A stretch of 64,000 nucleotides of DNA from Cedecea neteri (GTDB lineage: Bacteria > Pseudomonadota > Gammaproteobacteria > Enterobacterales > Enterobacteriaceae): the NCBI RefSeq assembly GCF_000758325.1, contig NZ_CP009459.1, positions 1 through 64,000 on the forward strand, written 5' to 3'. Shown piece after piece: positions 21,498-32,880 of the stretch. Below the pieces are notes generated by a model. The model saw only the letters and a list, made by a program, of their open reading frames with translations, ran no database searches and was not told where the DNA came from. Positions within the stretch are counted from its first letter, which is position 1. Each line of letters starts with the position of its first letter. The translations under genes were made by a program, and so were the position numbers.

Positions 21498-21910
21498 CAG
21501 GCCGCCGACGGGGCCGGGTTTTCGCTGCCGGGGAGTTCTTGCAAAAAATTTCCCAGCGAGTCGGCCACCACCCGGGCCACCAGCTGCAACAGCGTCATCA
21601 GGTCAATATCGTCAAAAGACAATGCGCCCTGACTAAAGACCGGCACCCAGCCCTTCATGTGTTCACGCGTCACGACCGACAGGCATGGATACAGAATGGT
21701 GTTGCAGTCCTCATCGCAGAGGTCGGCAAGGGTGCGGGCAATTTTAGGCAGTACGGTTTCGAGGGCGTTTCCGCCCTCCTTACCCTGTAAGCTGCGAAAA
21801 TCACCCACAACGCCCGCCAGAACCGGCAGCAGTTTGCGTGCAACGCTGAGCTGCTCGAAAACGCCGAGCTTGCCAATGCGGTAGTTCACCGCTTTCAGGG
21901 TAATTTCCAT
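21497..21910 (-). CDS. Tail assembly chaperone, upstream frame
   Basis: This 137-residue, mostly helical acidic protein lies between the tube and tape measure genes. It shows VNYRIGKLGVFEQLSVARKL, GGNALETVLPKIARTLADLC and a C-terminal ELPGSENPAPSAA. The final Pro/Ala residues are encoded across a candidate -1 slippery site. Such proteins coat the tape measure protein during tail assembly and are absent from the final particle. Confidence 0.75.
   Translation of the reverse strand: MEITLKAVNYRIGKLGVFEQLSVARKLLPVLAGVVGDFRSLQGKEGGNALETVLPKIARTLADLCDEDCNTILYPCLSVVTREHMKGWVPVFSQGALSFDDIDLMTLLQLVARVVADSLGNFLQELPGSENPAPSAA
21515..21521 (-). promoter_or_regulatory. Candidate -1 programmed frameshift heptamer in the tail chaperone gene
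   Basis: The minus strand reads A-AAC-CCG in the zero frame, an X-XXY-YYZ heptamer seven codons before the TGA. A -1 slip enters the open frame that continues without a stop into the 62-residue downstream protein, giving a fusion of about 200 residues. Confidence 0.55.
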
Positions 21911-21913
21911 GGT

Positions 21914-22354
21914 TTAGAACTCCCCGAGCAGCTGATCGATTTTGCCGCAGTCAAACTTCCAGTCCATGGTGCCGGCATCTTTGCCATTGCTGTTCGCTGG
22001 AAGCTGAGAAAACGCCACACTGCTGGCCGAAACCAAATCGCCGGAAGCAGTATTGCGCACCACAATTGTGTTCTTACCCCACAGTGCCGAAGAGAGGGTT
22101 TGAGCGTTATAGGCCTGCATCAGCTTTTTATTCACCGGGGAAGTTTTCATCAGCGTCACGGTGATAGAACCGTTTTTGGCCGGAGAGAGGTTATGCATCA
22201 CCTCGCCGTCAATGCCGACGGTCATGGTGTTTTTTGTGGTCGCCATTTCCACTTTGATCCCGGTGTCGCCGTTTGCACTGCCCGCGCCCAAATCAATCAC
22301 GCCGGTTGGCCCCACAAGAGAAGCCGTAACATCCATAAAAGAATAAGTACCCAT
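21914..22354 (-). CDS. Tail tube protein (DUF3277-like)
   Basis: This 146-residue beta-rich protein directly follows the sheath gene. It reads MGTYSFMDVTASLVGPTG, GDTGIKVEMATTKNTMTVG, GEVMHNLSPAKNGSITVTLM and ends with MDWKFDCGKIDQLLGEF. This profile fits the DUF3277 phage structural family, whose place after a DUF3383 sheath identifies it as the inner tube. It would stack as hexamers inside the sheath. Confidence 0.82.
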   Translation of the reverse strand: MGTYSFMDVTASLVGPTGVIDLGAGSANGDTGIKVEMATTKNTMTVGIDGEVMHNLSPAKNGSITVTLMKTSPVNKKLMQAYNAQTLSSALWGKNTIVVRNTASGDLVSASSVAFSQLPANSNGKDAGTMDWKFDCGKIDQLLGEF

Positions 22355-22364
22355 TTAAATCTCC

Positions 22365-23504
22365 TTAACGAACAACATTGATTTCGACATCGGCGAAGTG
22401 CACAGCACCCGCCAGTTTGCAGGCCACCTGAATCACCGGCGCTTTACGCGCTTCGCGGTCCGACTGTGCCTGAGTGGCAACTGCAGGGGCGTAGACGTAG
22501 TAGCCTTTGGTCAGCGTGTCGCCGGAGGCCAGTTGACCAATATCGGCGCCATTCCAGACACCTGGCGCGACCAGACCATTGGTGACCGCCTGAGCCATGG
22601 AGTGCTCAACGTTGCTCAGCAGACGGGTAACACCGGCATCGGTTTGTGGGATTTTGGTGGTGCTGGTGTAAAGCAGGTTGTAGAGGTTGGTCTGCACATA
22701 GTTTTGCAGCCAGTCCAGGCCGTGGCGCTCATCAATAAAGCTGCCGTTGCTCATTACGCCTTCCTGAATAATGGCGGTGTCGTTGTTGTAATTCACAAAG
22801 ACGTTGGCATTTTTCGCGGACAGGGCGTTGATTTCTGTTTGGGTCAGCGTTTCTGCGGTAATCCCCGGCTCCTGCTTAAATTTCAGGGTGATGGTGGTGT
22901 TATTGCCGTTGAAATTAACGGTAAACGCCCGGCCAAACAGGGAGGCAGCCGCAAACGGCGTGGCGCTGGAGTACTGACCAAAAGTGCGGGCGAACTTAGC
23001 CGCTTTCAGCTTGCTGAAGACATCGGTGTTGTCGTTGGCATCCAGCACTTTCGCGCTGGCAGAAGTATGGCCAAAGATACGGGAGACACCGTCGCCTTCA
23101 ATGACTGCCGCCACGGCCAGCACGGCTTCATCGGTAATGGTGTCGTCTGCAATCACCAGACCATACCAGTCGGTCGAGTGCGCACTCAGCGCGGAGACGC
23201 ATTCGGCGATGGTTTCGCCGGCTTTGCCCTCGCTGCCTTCTTTTACCCAGCGTCCGATATACAGGTCGGCAGGCTGCGGAGACTGCTGGTAGTAGAGGCT
23301 GGCGGCTTTGTATTCCGGCGCCTCAAGACCAAAGTCTGCGGCAACGCCGCTCAGGCTGGAATAAGCGCGCATACGCTCTTTCGCGTCAATAACGTTGCTT
23401 GCGCCGACGACCAGCAGCGCACCATAGTTACGGGACTGCGCCGCTCGTGGCGCCATATTCACTGTCACGCTGACAATGTTAGATACAGGTAAACCCTGTG
23501 ACAT
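22365..23504 (-). CDS. Contractile tail sheath protein (DUF3383-like)
   Basis: The protein (379 aa) begins [20 protein letters not shown] and shows [36 protein letters not shown] and [18 protein letters not shown]. The C-terminal half has the [20 protein letters not shown] and [17 protein letters not shown] regions. This is the pattern of DUF3383 sheath proteins. It makes the particle contractile, hence R-type rather than flexible F-type. The large antisense frame across it is a shadow. Confidence 0.88.
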   Translation of the reverse strand: MSQGLPVSNIVSVTVNMAPRAAQSRNYGALLVVGASNVIDAKERMRAYSSLSGVAADFGLEAPEYKAASLYYQQSPQPADLYIGRWVKEGSEGKAGETIAECVSALSAHSTDWYGLVIADDTITDEAVLAVAAVIEGDGVSRIFGHTSASAKVLDANDNTDVFSKLKAAKFARTFGQYSSATPFAAASLFGRAFTVNFNGNNTTITLKFKQEPGITAETLTQTEINALSAKNANVFVNYNNDTAIIQEGVMSNGSFIDERHGLDWLQNYVQTNLYNLLYTSTTKIPQTDAGVTRLLSNVEHSMAQAVTNGLVAPGVWNGADIGQLASGDTLTKGYYVYAPAVATQAQSDREARKAPVIQVACKLAGAVHFADVEINVVR

Positions 23505-23507
23505 AGC

Positions 23508-24080
<573 letters not shown>

Positions 24081-24091
24081 TCAGATAAGGC

Positions 24092-25469
<1,378 letters not shown>

Positions 25470-25473
<4 letters not shown>

Positions 25474-25961
25474 TTTTCCGCCTCCGGCCAGGTACAAAGC
25501 TGGTATTCCACCTCGCGGCGGTTGATCAGCCCCTGCCACTGCTTCCCCCCCGCCCAGATCCATTTTTTCAGCCCAGCGCAGGCCTGTTCGTACTCGCCCG
25601 CGTTTAACATCCTGAGCACGGAAGAGCGCAGAAAAGCGGCTGTACCAACGTTGTAGGTAAAGCTGATCAAAGCGGCTCGTTGGTACTCACTAACCGGGAC
25701 GGTGACGGCCCTTGAGACCGCCTGAGCCGCAGGGCGGAGATCCCGATCGAGCCAGCGCCTGCACTCAGCCGGGGTGTAAGTTTTATCGGGAATAATGTCT
25801 TTGCCGGTATGGCCGTAACAAACGGTCAGCACCCCGGCGACATCGTAATAGGGCGTGTAGCTCACACCTTCCAGCTCGGGCAGGAGCGAGCCTGCAATCG
25901 TCAGAGCGCCCGCCCCTGACAATCCGAGTAATGTTTTTCTGAGTCCGGGAGAAAGAGCCAT
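25470..25961 (-). CDS. SAR endolysin (phage lysozyme, GH24)
   Basis: The protein has 163 residues. The catalytic triad spacing is exact: Glu31-x8-Asp40-x5-Thr46 in LPELEGVSYTPYYDVAGVLT. Residues about 8-27 (RKTLLGLSGAGALTIAGSLL) form a weakly hydrophobic Gly/Ala-rich signal-anchor-release segment, so it would be Sec-exported, tethered and inactive until the membrane is depolarised. The start overlaps the holin stop (TGATG) and the end overlaps the Rz start. It degrades murein for release of particles. Confidence 0.92.
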
Positions 25962-26260
25962 CAGTTACCTGCCTTTTTCAGTACCTCGCTGACTGCCCTG
26001 ATAATCTCAATCTGCTCGGCTCGGTTTAGGGTTTGCAAGTCATCCGCCAGCGTCTGGAGAATGCGGGTGCGCTTTTGATCTTCGAGGTGCTGCCGGTGGG
26101 CATCCAGCCTGCCCCCCAGCCACGAAGCCAGTGAAATCAGTACGCTAAGCAGTCCGAATATCATGTAGACCATATCCTGTGTCGTGATACCCAGACCGGC
26201 GGCAAGCGCCGCCAGCCACGCAAAAGACTGCGTGACCAGATTTGCGGGTTGGTCGTTCAT
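25961..26260 (-). CDS. Holin/pinholin-like membrane protein
   Basis: The 99-residue protein has two hydrophobic segments (QSFAWLAALAAGLGI and DMVYMIFGLLSVLISLASWL) followed by a highly charged helical tail (DAHRQHLEDQKRTRILQTLA). Size, topology and its position directly before a SAR endolysin fit a class II holin that depolarises the membrane and triggers lysis. Family cannot be pinned down by motif. Confidence 0.82.
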   Translation of the reverse strand: MNDQPANLVTQSFAWLAALAAGLGITTQDMVYMIFGLLSVLISLASWLGGRLDAHRQHLEDQKRTRILQTLADDLQTLNRAEQIEIIRAVSEVLKKAGN

Positions 26261-26317
26261 GGAAGAACCTTCGGTTGAGGTGTCGAACTGCCGTTGGGGT
26301 AAAGATGCGGTGTAGCG

Positions 26318-26653
26318 TTAAATCAGCGGAATAGGTTTTCCGCGTCGGGCTTGCTTCCCGGTCGCTGCCGGTAAGCCGGATTCGCTGCGAGGCGCGGCCT
26401 GATAGACGCTTTTTTGCCTGGCGTCTAACTTCTGGCGCAGCCGCTGATAATGCTCTGCCTGCTGGATGATTTGCAGGCCATAGATGTTAATAACCTCCAG
26501 CGCCTTGTCGGGGCGATACCTGGGCTTGCGGGCTAGCGAGAGAGTAAGCCGTAAGTCAGGTTTCGCTCTTACCCCGACTAACAGCGGGTTGGCAGCTTTC
26601 CAGACGGCCTGTTTAGCTTCGCGGCGCTGTCGGCGACGTGCCTGTGCGTCCAT
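26318..26653 (-). CDS. N: Lambda N-type transcription antitermination protein
   Basis: The 111-residue protein begins MDAQARRRQRREAKQAVWKA and continues ANPLLVGVRAKP, very close to lambda N as I recall it, and ends GKPIPLI like lambda GKSIPLI. The arginine-rich helix with Trp18 is the boxB-binding element; the rest would contact NusA and RNA polymerase. The ATG at 26653 follows AGGAGG; the upstream in-frame start at 26668 is rejected. It is the first gene of the operon, just after the nut site at 26723-26753. It should let polymerase pass the three intrinsic terminators downstream. Confidence 0.93.
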   Translation of the reverse strand: MDAQARRRQRREAKQAVWKAANPLLVGVRAKPDLRLTLSLARKPRYRPDKALEVINIYGLQIIQQAEHYQRLRQKLDARQKSVYQAAPRSESGLPAATGKQARRGKPIPLI

Positions 26654-26696
26654 ACAACCTCCTGTCAATCAACTTTGGTGATATCTCTCTGATATC

Positions 26697-26715
26697 CCAA
26701 AGCTTCTTGCTTTGG
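26697..26715 (-). other. Hairpin in the N leader RNA
   Basis: CCAAAGC/GCTTTGG with a five-base loop lies between the nut site and the N start; GATATC repeats follow nearer the ribosome-binding site. In lambda a leader hairpin with an RNase III site and boxB controls N translation; this may be the counterpart, but that is inference. Confidence 0.5.
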
Positions 26716-26722
26716 TGTATGT

Positions 26723-26753
26723 GCCCTTTTTCAGGGCCTGATGTTAAGGAGCG
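26723..26753 (-). promoter_or_regulatory. nut site (boxA and boxB)
   Basis: On the minus strand boxA CGCTCCTTAACA (26753-26742) is followed by boxB GCCCTGAAAAAGGGC (26737-26723). The boxB has a 5-bp stem with a GAAAA pentaloop and is the same as a lambda boxB sequence as I recall it. boxA resembles the lambda and rrn versions. It lies between the promoter and the N gene. Confidence 0.93.
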
Positions 26754-26794
26754 TTCACTTGCCTTGTGAGTCGGTGCGTCCTGCCGATGAATTG

Positions 26795-26823
26795 ATATTG
26801 AACCAATAGTACAACAACGTCAA
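26795..26823 (-). promoter_or_regulatory. Candidate PL-like promoter of the tailocin operon
   Basis: On the minus strand TTGACG (26823-26818) and CAATAT (26800-26795) are separated by 17 bp. Two repressor-type operators overlap the spacer and abut the -35. Transcription would start about 35-40 bp before the nut site. Confidence 0.65.
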
Positions 26824-26836
26824 GAACCAAAAGTAC
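26800..26836. promoter_or_regulatory. Two operators at the N promoter
   Basis: GAACCAATAGTAC (26800-26812) and GAACCAAAAGTAC (26824-26836) are 13-bp near-repeats spaced 24 bp start to start. Both share the pattern GWAC-N5-AGTWC with three sites at the repressor gene. Confidence 0.75.
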
Positions 26837-26887
26837 GAAATATCGTTAAGAAAATGCCTGGATTCGATAACATATTAAAATATAGAG

Positions 26888-26912
26888 CAAAAAAAACCCC
26901 GCCTGGGCGGGA
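26888..26912 (-). terminator. Intrinsic terminator of the repressor gene
   Basis: The minus strand has stem CCCGCC/GGCGGG followed by eight T, about 30 bp after the repressor stop. It isolates the operon promoter from repressor transcription. Confidence 0.85.
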
Positions 26913-26939
26913 TTCAAAGCATCAGCAGAGGGAAACGAT

Positions 26940-27686
26940 TCAGGCGTGGCGGCGAATTGAATGGCTATACATCACCCGGCCAATGATTTTGAGGTGCTGT
27001 TCGTTCTCTTCGCTAATGCGCCAGTCGGCATATTTGGGGTTGTCCGAGCGCACCAGCAGGCAGTCGTGGGTCATCTGCAGGCGCTTCACCAGCAGTTGTC
27101 CCTTATAGAGGAACACGTAGATGCCGTCCCCATCGAAATAATCTTTGCCGATATCCACAAAGATATAGTCACCCAGTTCAATGGTGCCGGACATGCTGTC
27201 GCCGGTGACGGTAATGACTTTTATTGTTGAAGCCGGACGGTGGCCGAACAGTTCCAGCGCTTCCTGGCTGTCGTAGACAATATGGTTAATGGTTTCGGTC
27301 ACTTCGCTGGAGACCAGTCGCCCCGGCCCCGCACTAGCCTCAATGTCCAGCACGTCGATGCGAAAGCCCTGCTCTTCGCGCGGCTGGAAAGGATAAATGG
27401 CCGCCTCTTCATGGCTGGCCGCATTCTCGCGCCCTTCGCTTTGATAGCCTGTTTCGCTGCCGTGCTGAAGCCAGAGCGCATCTGCCCGCAGAAACGTCGC
27501 CAGCTCGTACATTTTATCCTGCCGGGGGATCGCTTCGGCGTTAAGCCATTTACTGACGGCCTTGGAGGAAACGCCCAGCGCGCGCGCTATCGCCATACCG
27601 CGCCCGAACTCATCGAGGTTTGCTTCGCTGCAGGCCTGCGCCAGCCTGCGGGAAAAAGCTTCGCGCAGTTGTTCTCTCTGTACCAT
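26940..27686 (-). CDS. CI/LexA-type self-cleaving repressor (S24 peptidase)
   Basis: The protein has 248 residues. The N-terminal helix-turn-helix lies around residues 24-52 (GMAIARALGVSSKAVSKWLN). The C-terminal S24 domain has the nucleophile Ser164 in VTGDSMSGTIE, general base Lys201 in GQLLVKRLQ, and a candidate Ala119-Gly120 cleavage bond in EASAGPGRLV. This is the layout of repressors that cut themselves on RecA filaments, so the locus should be induced by DNA damage. It lies upstream of the N operon in the same direction, ends in its own terminator, and its start codon overlaps one operator, indicating autoregulation. Confidence 0.92.
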   Translation of the reverse strand: MVQREQLREAFSRRLAQACSEANLDEFGRGMAIARALGVSSKAVSKWLNAEAIPRQDKMYELATFLRADALWLQHGSETGYQSEGRENAASHEEAAIYPFQPREEQGFRIDVLDIEASAGPGRLVSSEVTETINHIVYDSQEALELFGHRPASTIKVITVTGDSMSGTIELGDYIFVDIGKDYFDGDGIYVFLYKGQLLVKRLQMTHDCLLVRSDNPKYADWRISEENEQHLKIIGRVMYSHSIRRHA

Positions 27687-27748
27687 AAGTACGATCCCAC
27701 CGTGTTTATCGTGACCAATAGTTCAATGATAACATGTACTGAAAGTAC
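27680..27748. promoter_or_regulatory. Three operators at the repressor gene
   Basis: GTACCATAAGTAC (27680-27692, overlapping the start codon), TGACCAATAGTTC (27712-27724) and GTACTGAAAGTAC (27736-27748) match the two operators at the N promoter. The last two are spaced 24 bp, like the pair at 26800. A possible minus-strand promoter (TTTGTG, 16 bp, TATCAT) overlaps the distal site. Confidence 0.7.
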
Positions 27749-27938
27749 ACAAAGCACAAAACTTAAAGGCGCAGTATCATTGGGGATGATCTGCTTTTGT
27801 GGTAAAGTGCGCGCCATCGAAACGTCCCTGCCTTAGCCATTATCTTTAATCAGATTTAATACTGGTTAAATATACAGTCTTTTGCAATGTTTTGGGCGCG
27901 AAATATGAATATATCTTTTAGTAAGGTGGGGCTGGTAA

Positions 27939-28584
<646 letters not shown>

Positions 28585-28585
<1 letters not shown>

Positions 28586-29316
28586 TAGCGGCGCGCTTCC
28601 TGCATCAGGCGTTTCATTTCAGCCACGGCCTCTTTAAGACCGCTCATGACCGCACGTCCGATAATCGCGTGGCCGATATTCAGCTCATGCATTTCAGGGA
28701 GCCGCGCGATGGCCTGAACGTTGTGATACGTCAGACCGTGGCCAGCATTCACCTTCAGCCCTTTAGCAGCGGCATAGCTCGCGGCTTCAGCAATACGAGC
28801 CAGTTCTTTGGCCTGGGTCGCTTCGTTTTCAGCGTCCGCATAGCAGCCGGTGTGAATTTCAATGTAAGGCGCGCCCACAGCCACCGCCGCGTCAATCTGC
28901 GCGTGGTCGGCATCAATAAACAGAGACACAAGAATACCGGCGTCAGCCAGGCGCTGGCAGGCATCGCGCATTTTATCCAGCTGACCGGCAACATCCAGGC
29001 CGCCTTCGGTGGTTACTTCCTGGCGCTTTTCCGGCACCAGGCAGCAGAAATGCGGCTTAGTCTGGCAGGCAATAGCGATCATCTCTTCGGTGACGGCCAT
29101 TTCCAGGTTCATGCGGGTATCGAGGGTTTCACGCAGAACGCGAACGTCACGGTCGGTAATATGGCGGCGATCTTCACGCAGGTGTACGGTAATGCCATCG
29201 GCCCCCGCCTGCTCCGCGATAAATGCGGCCTGAACCGGATCCGGGTATGCCGTACCGCGTGCGTTACGCAGGGTAGCGATGTGATCGATGTTGACGCCTA
29301 ACAGTAATTCAGCCAT
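28585..29316 (-). CDS. pdxJ: Pyridoxine 5'-phosphate synthase PdxJ
   Basis: The 243-residue TIM-barrel protein condenses 3-amino-2-oxopropyl phosphate with deoxyxylulose 5-phosphate to give pyridoxine 5'-phosphate. Visible are [33 protein letters not shown] (active-site His and phosphate site), [21 protein letters not shown] and [11 protein letters not shown]. Full length, coupled to acpS. Confidence 0.96.
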
Positions 29317-29390
29317 GACAATCCTCAGAGTTCGCAGACAGATGCCGGGCAGTGTACACCTGCCGGGGAAAGCCTGGCTACGGTCTGTGA

Positions 29391-30128
29391 TTACTGTGAG
29401 CTATCTGAAGGCTCAGGTGGTGTTTTTTTAGGCACAAACTGGCGGAACAGTTCGCGGCTTTTGAGGGGCTTGCCCTGCAGATACGGCTTGAGGGCCATAC
29501 GCGTGAAACGCTTGGCGGCACGGAGCGTGTCGGCGTCGGGAAATTCGCGTTCGGCAAGGGCTCTGAGCTGGCGGCCAGTAAAGCTGCTGTGGCCGATCAC
29601 CACGCTGGCAATAAAGCCTTTCTCTTCACGATAGGTGTAGGTCATGGTGTCATCGACGCCTGCCCCGCTGCCGGCGCAATGCAGGAAATCCACGCCATAG
29701 CCAAGGTGCCCCAACAGTGCCAGCTCAAAACGACGCAGCGCAGGCTCCGGCGTACCGGTAGCCCCAGCTAAGGCCTGAATGCAGTGGAGGTAATCAAAAA
29801 ACAGTTCGGAGAAGCGAGTTTCCTGTTCGAGGACGCGAGCCACCAGTTCATTGACGTACAGGCCGCTGTAGAGTGCGATACCGCTTAAAGGAAGGGCCAG
29901 CGAAACCGCTTCGGCGCTGCGCAGTGTTTTGACTTCGCCACGGCCGCCCCAGCGAACCAGCAGAGGGGTAAAAGGCTGCAGAGTGCCTTTCAGGTTTGAG
30001 CGTTTAGCGCGCGCGCCTTTGGCAATCAGGCGAACGCGCCCGGATTCTTCGGAAAACAGGTCGAGCAGAAGGCTGGTTTCGCTCCAGGGGCGACTATGCA
30101 GGACAAAAGCCCGTTGCCAGCCTTCCAT
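29391..30128 (-). CDS. recO: DNA repair protein RecO
   Basis: The 245-residue protein has the N-terminal OB fold ([20 protein letters not shown]) and [20 protein letters not shown], then the helical part with [19 protein letters not shown]. It helps load RecA on SSB-coated gaps with RecR. It follows era with a 5-bp gap. Confidence 0.95.
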   Translation of the reverse strand: MEGWQRAFVLHSRPWSETSLLLDLFSEESGRVRLIAKGARAKRSNLKGTLQPFTPLLVRWGGRGEVKTLRSAEAVSLALPLSGIALYSGLYVNELVARVLEQETRFSELFFDYLHCIQALAGATGTPEPALRRFELALLGHLGYGVDFLHCAGSGAGVDDTMTYTYREEKGFIASVVIGHSSFTGRQLRALAEREFPDADTLRAAKRFTRMALKPYLQGKPLKSRELFRQFVPKKTPPEPSDSSQ

Positions 30129-30133
30129 AAGTT

Positions 30134-31731
<1,598 letters not shown>

Positions 31732-31805
31732 TTAATGAATGCGTCAACTATTCAGCACACGGAACAGACCTGAAAAAAAGAAATCAACGCTGTTTCGTGT
31801 GCCGT

Positions 31806-31823
31806 GGCTCCCTTTCGGGAGCC
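31806..31823 (-). other. Hairpin in the rnc leader / lepB-rnc gap
   Basis: GGCTCCC/GGGAGCC with a four-base loop lies between lepB and rnc and would be in the rnc 5' leader. In E. coli the rnc leader carries stem-loops cut by RNase III for autoregulation; this could be part of that structure or a terminator of lepAB, as the T tract is weak. Confidence 0.5.
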
Positions 31824-31891
31824 AATCTTTAAAGGCGGGAATATTCTATACACAACGACAGGGGATGTCGTTAGTTTGTGGGATTAATTGT

Positions 31892-32866
31892 TTAATGAAT
31901 GCCGCCAATTCGGCTTAAACGAACACCCGTTGGCCATTCACCTTCTTGTTTCTCGAAACTCATCCAAATTGCTGTCGCTTTACCGACCAGATTTTGCTCC
32001 GGCACAAAGCCCCAATAGCGGCTGTCTGCGCTATTGTCGCGGTTATCACCCATCATGAAATAGTGACCCGGCGGAACAATCCATGTCGCGAGCGGCAATC
32101 CGGACTGCTGGTAGTACATCCCCACCTGATCCTGAGCGATAGGCACCGTCAGAATGTTATGGGTGACGTTACCCAGCGTTTCTTTACGCTCACTCAGGCG
32201 GACACCGTCTTCACGGGTCTGATCTTTCGGCAGCTGGAAGAAACCGGAGGTGGCTTCACTGCCGTTGCGGCGGGCAAACGTCTGCACAAAATCACTGGCT
32301 TCAACGTTGGAATACGTGATTGGCAGCGCGTTGTCGCAGGCCTGGCCGGAACTGCAATTAGGCTGAACGGTAACTTCTTTCGACTGTGGGTCGTAGCTTA
32401 CCCGGTCGCCCGGCAGCCCTACAACGCGCTTAATATAATCCAGGCGCGGATCTTCAGGGTATTTAAATACCGCAATATCGCCGCGTTTAGGGTGCCCGGT
32501 TTCAATTAAGGTTTTCTGATAAATAGGATCTTTAATGCCATAGGCAAATTTCTCTACCAGAATAAAGTCACCGATTAACAGCGTTGGCATCATCGAACCG
32601 GAAGGGATCTGGAAAGGCTCATAAATAAATGAGCGCACCACCAGCACAATCGCCAGCACCGGAAACACCGACGCACCAGTTTCCAGCCAGCCTGGTTTAG
32701 GGCCGACTTTTTTCAGCGTCTTTTTGTCCAGCGCATCACCGGTGGCAGCCTGCGCTGCCGCCTGTTTTTCACGACGTTTTGGTGCAAAGATAAACTTGTC
32801 CAGACACCACAAAATGCCCGTCACCAGCGTGGCTACCACGAGGATCAAAGCAAACATATTCGCCAT
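31892..32866 (-). CDS. lepB: Signal peptidase I LepB
   Basis: The 324-residue inner-membrane protein has two N-terminal membrane segments (MFALILVVATLVTGILWCL; SVFPVLAIVLVVRSFIY), nucleophile Ser in IPSGSMMPTLLIGD, general base Lys in DYIKRVVGLPGD and GDNRDNSADSRYWG near the C-terminus. It removes signal peptides at the periplasmic face. It follows lepA by 14 bp. Confidence 0.97.
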   Translation of the reverse strand: MANMFALILVVATLVTGILWCLDKFIFAPKRREKQAAAQAATGDALDKKTLKKVGPKPGWLETGASVFPVLAIVLVVRSFIYEPFQIPSGSMMPTLLIGDFILVEKFAYGIKDPIYQKTLIETGHPKRGDIAVFKYPEDPRLDYIKRVVGLPGDRVSYDPQSKEVTVQPNCSSGQACDNALPITYSNVEASDFVQTFARRNGSEATSGFFQLPKDQTREDGVRLSERKETLGNVTHNILTVPIAQDQVGMYYQQSGLPLATWIVPPGHYFMMGDNRDNSADSRYWGFVPEQNLVGKATAIWMSFEKQEGEWPTGVRLSRIGGIH

Positions 32867-32880
32867 GCCAACTCCTTAGA

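Noticed and set aside
22398-23492. 364-residue open frame on the plus strand
   Set aside because: Fully antisense to the sheath gene; composition is a mirror of the real frame, with no recognisable domain.
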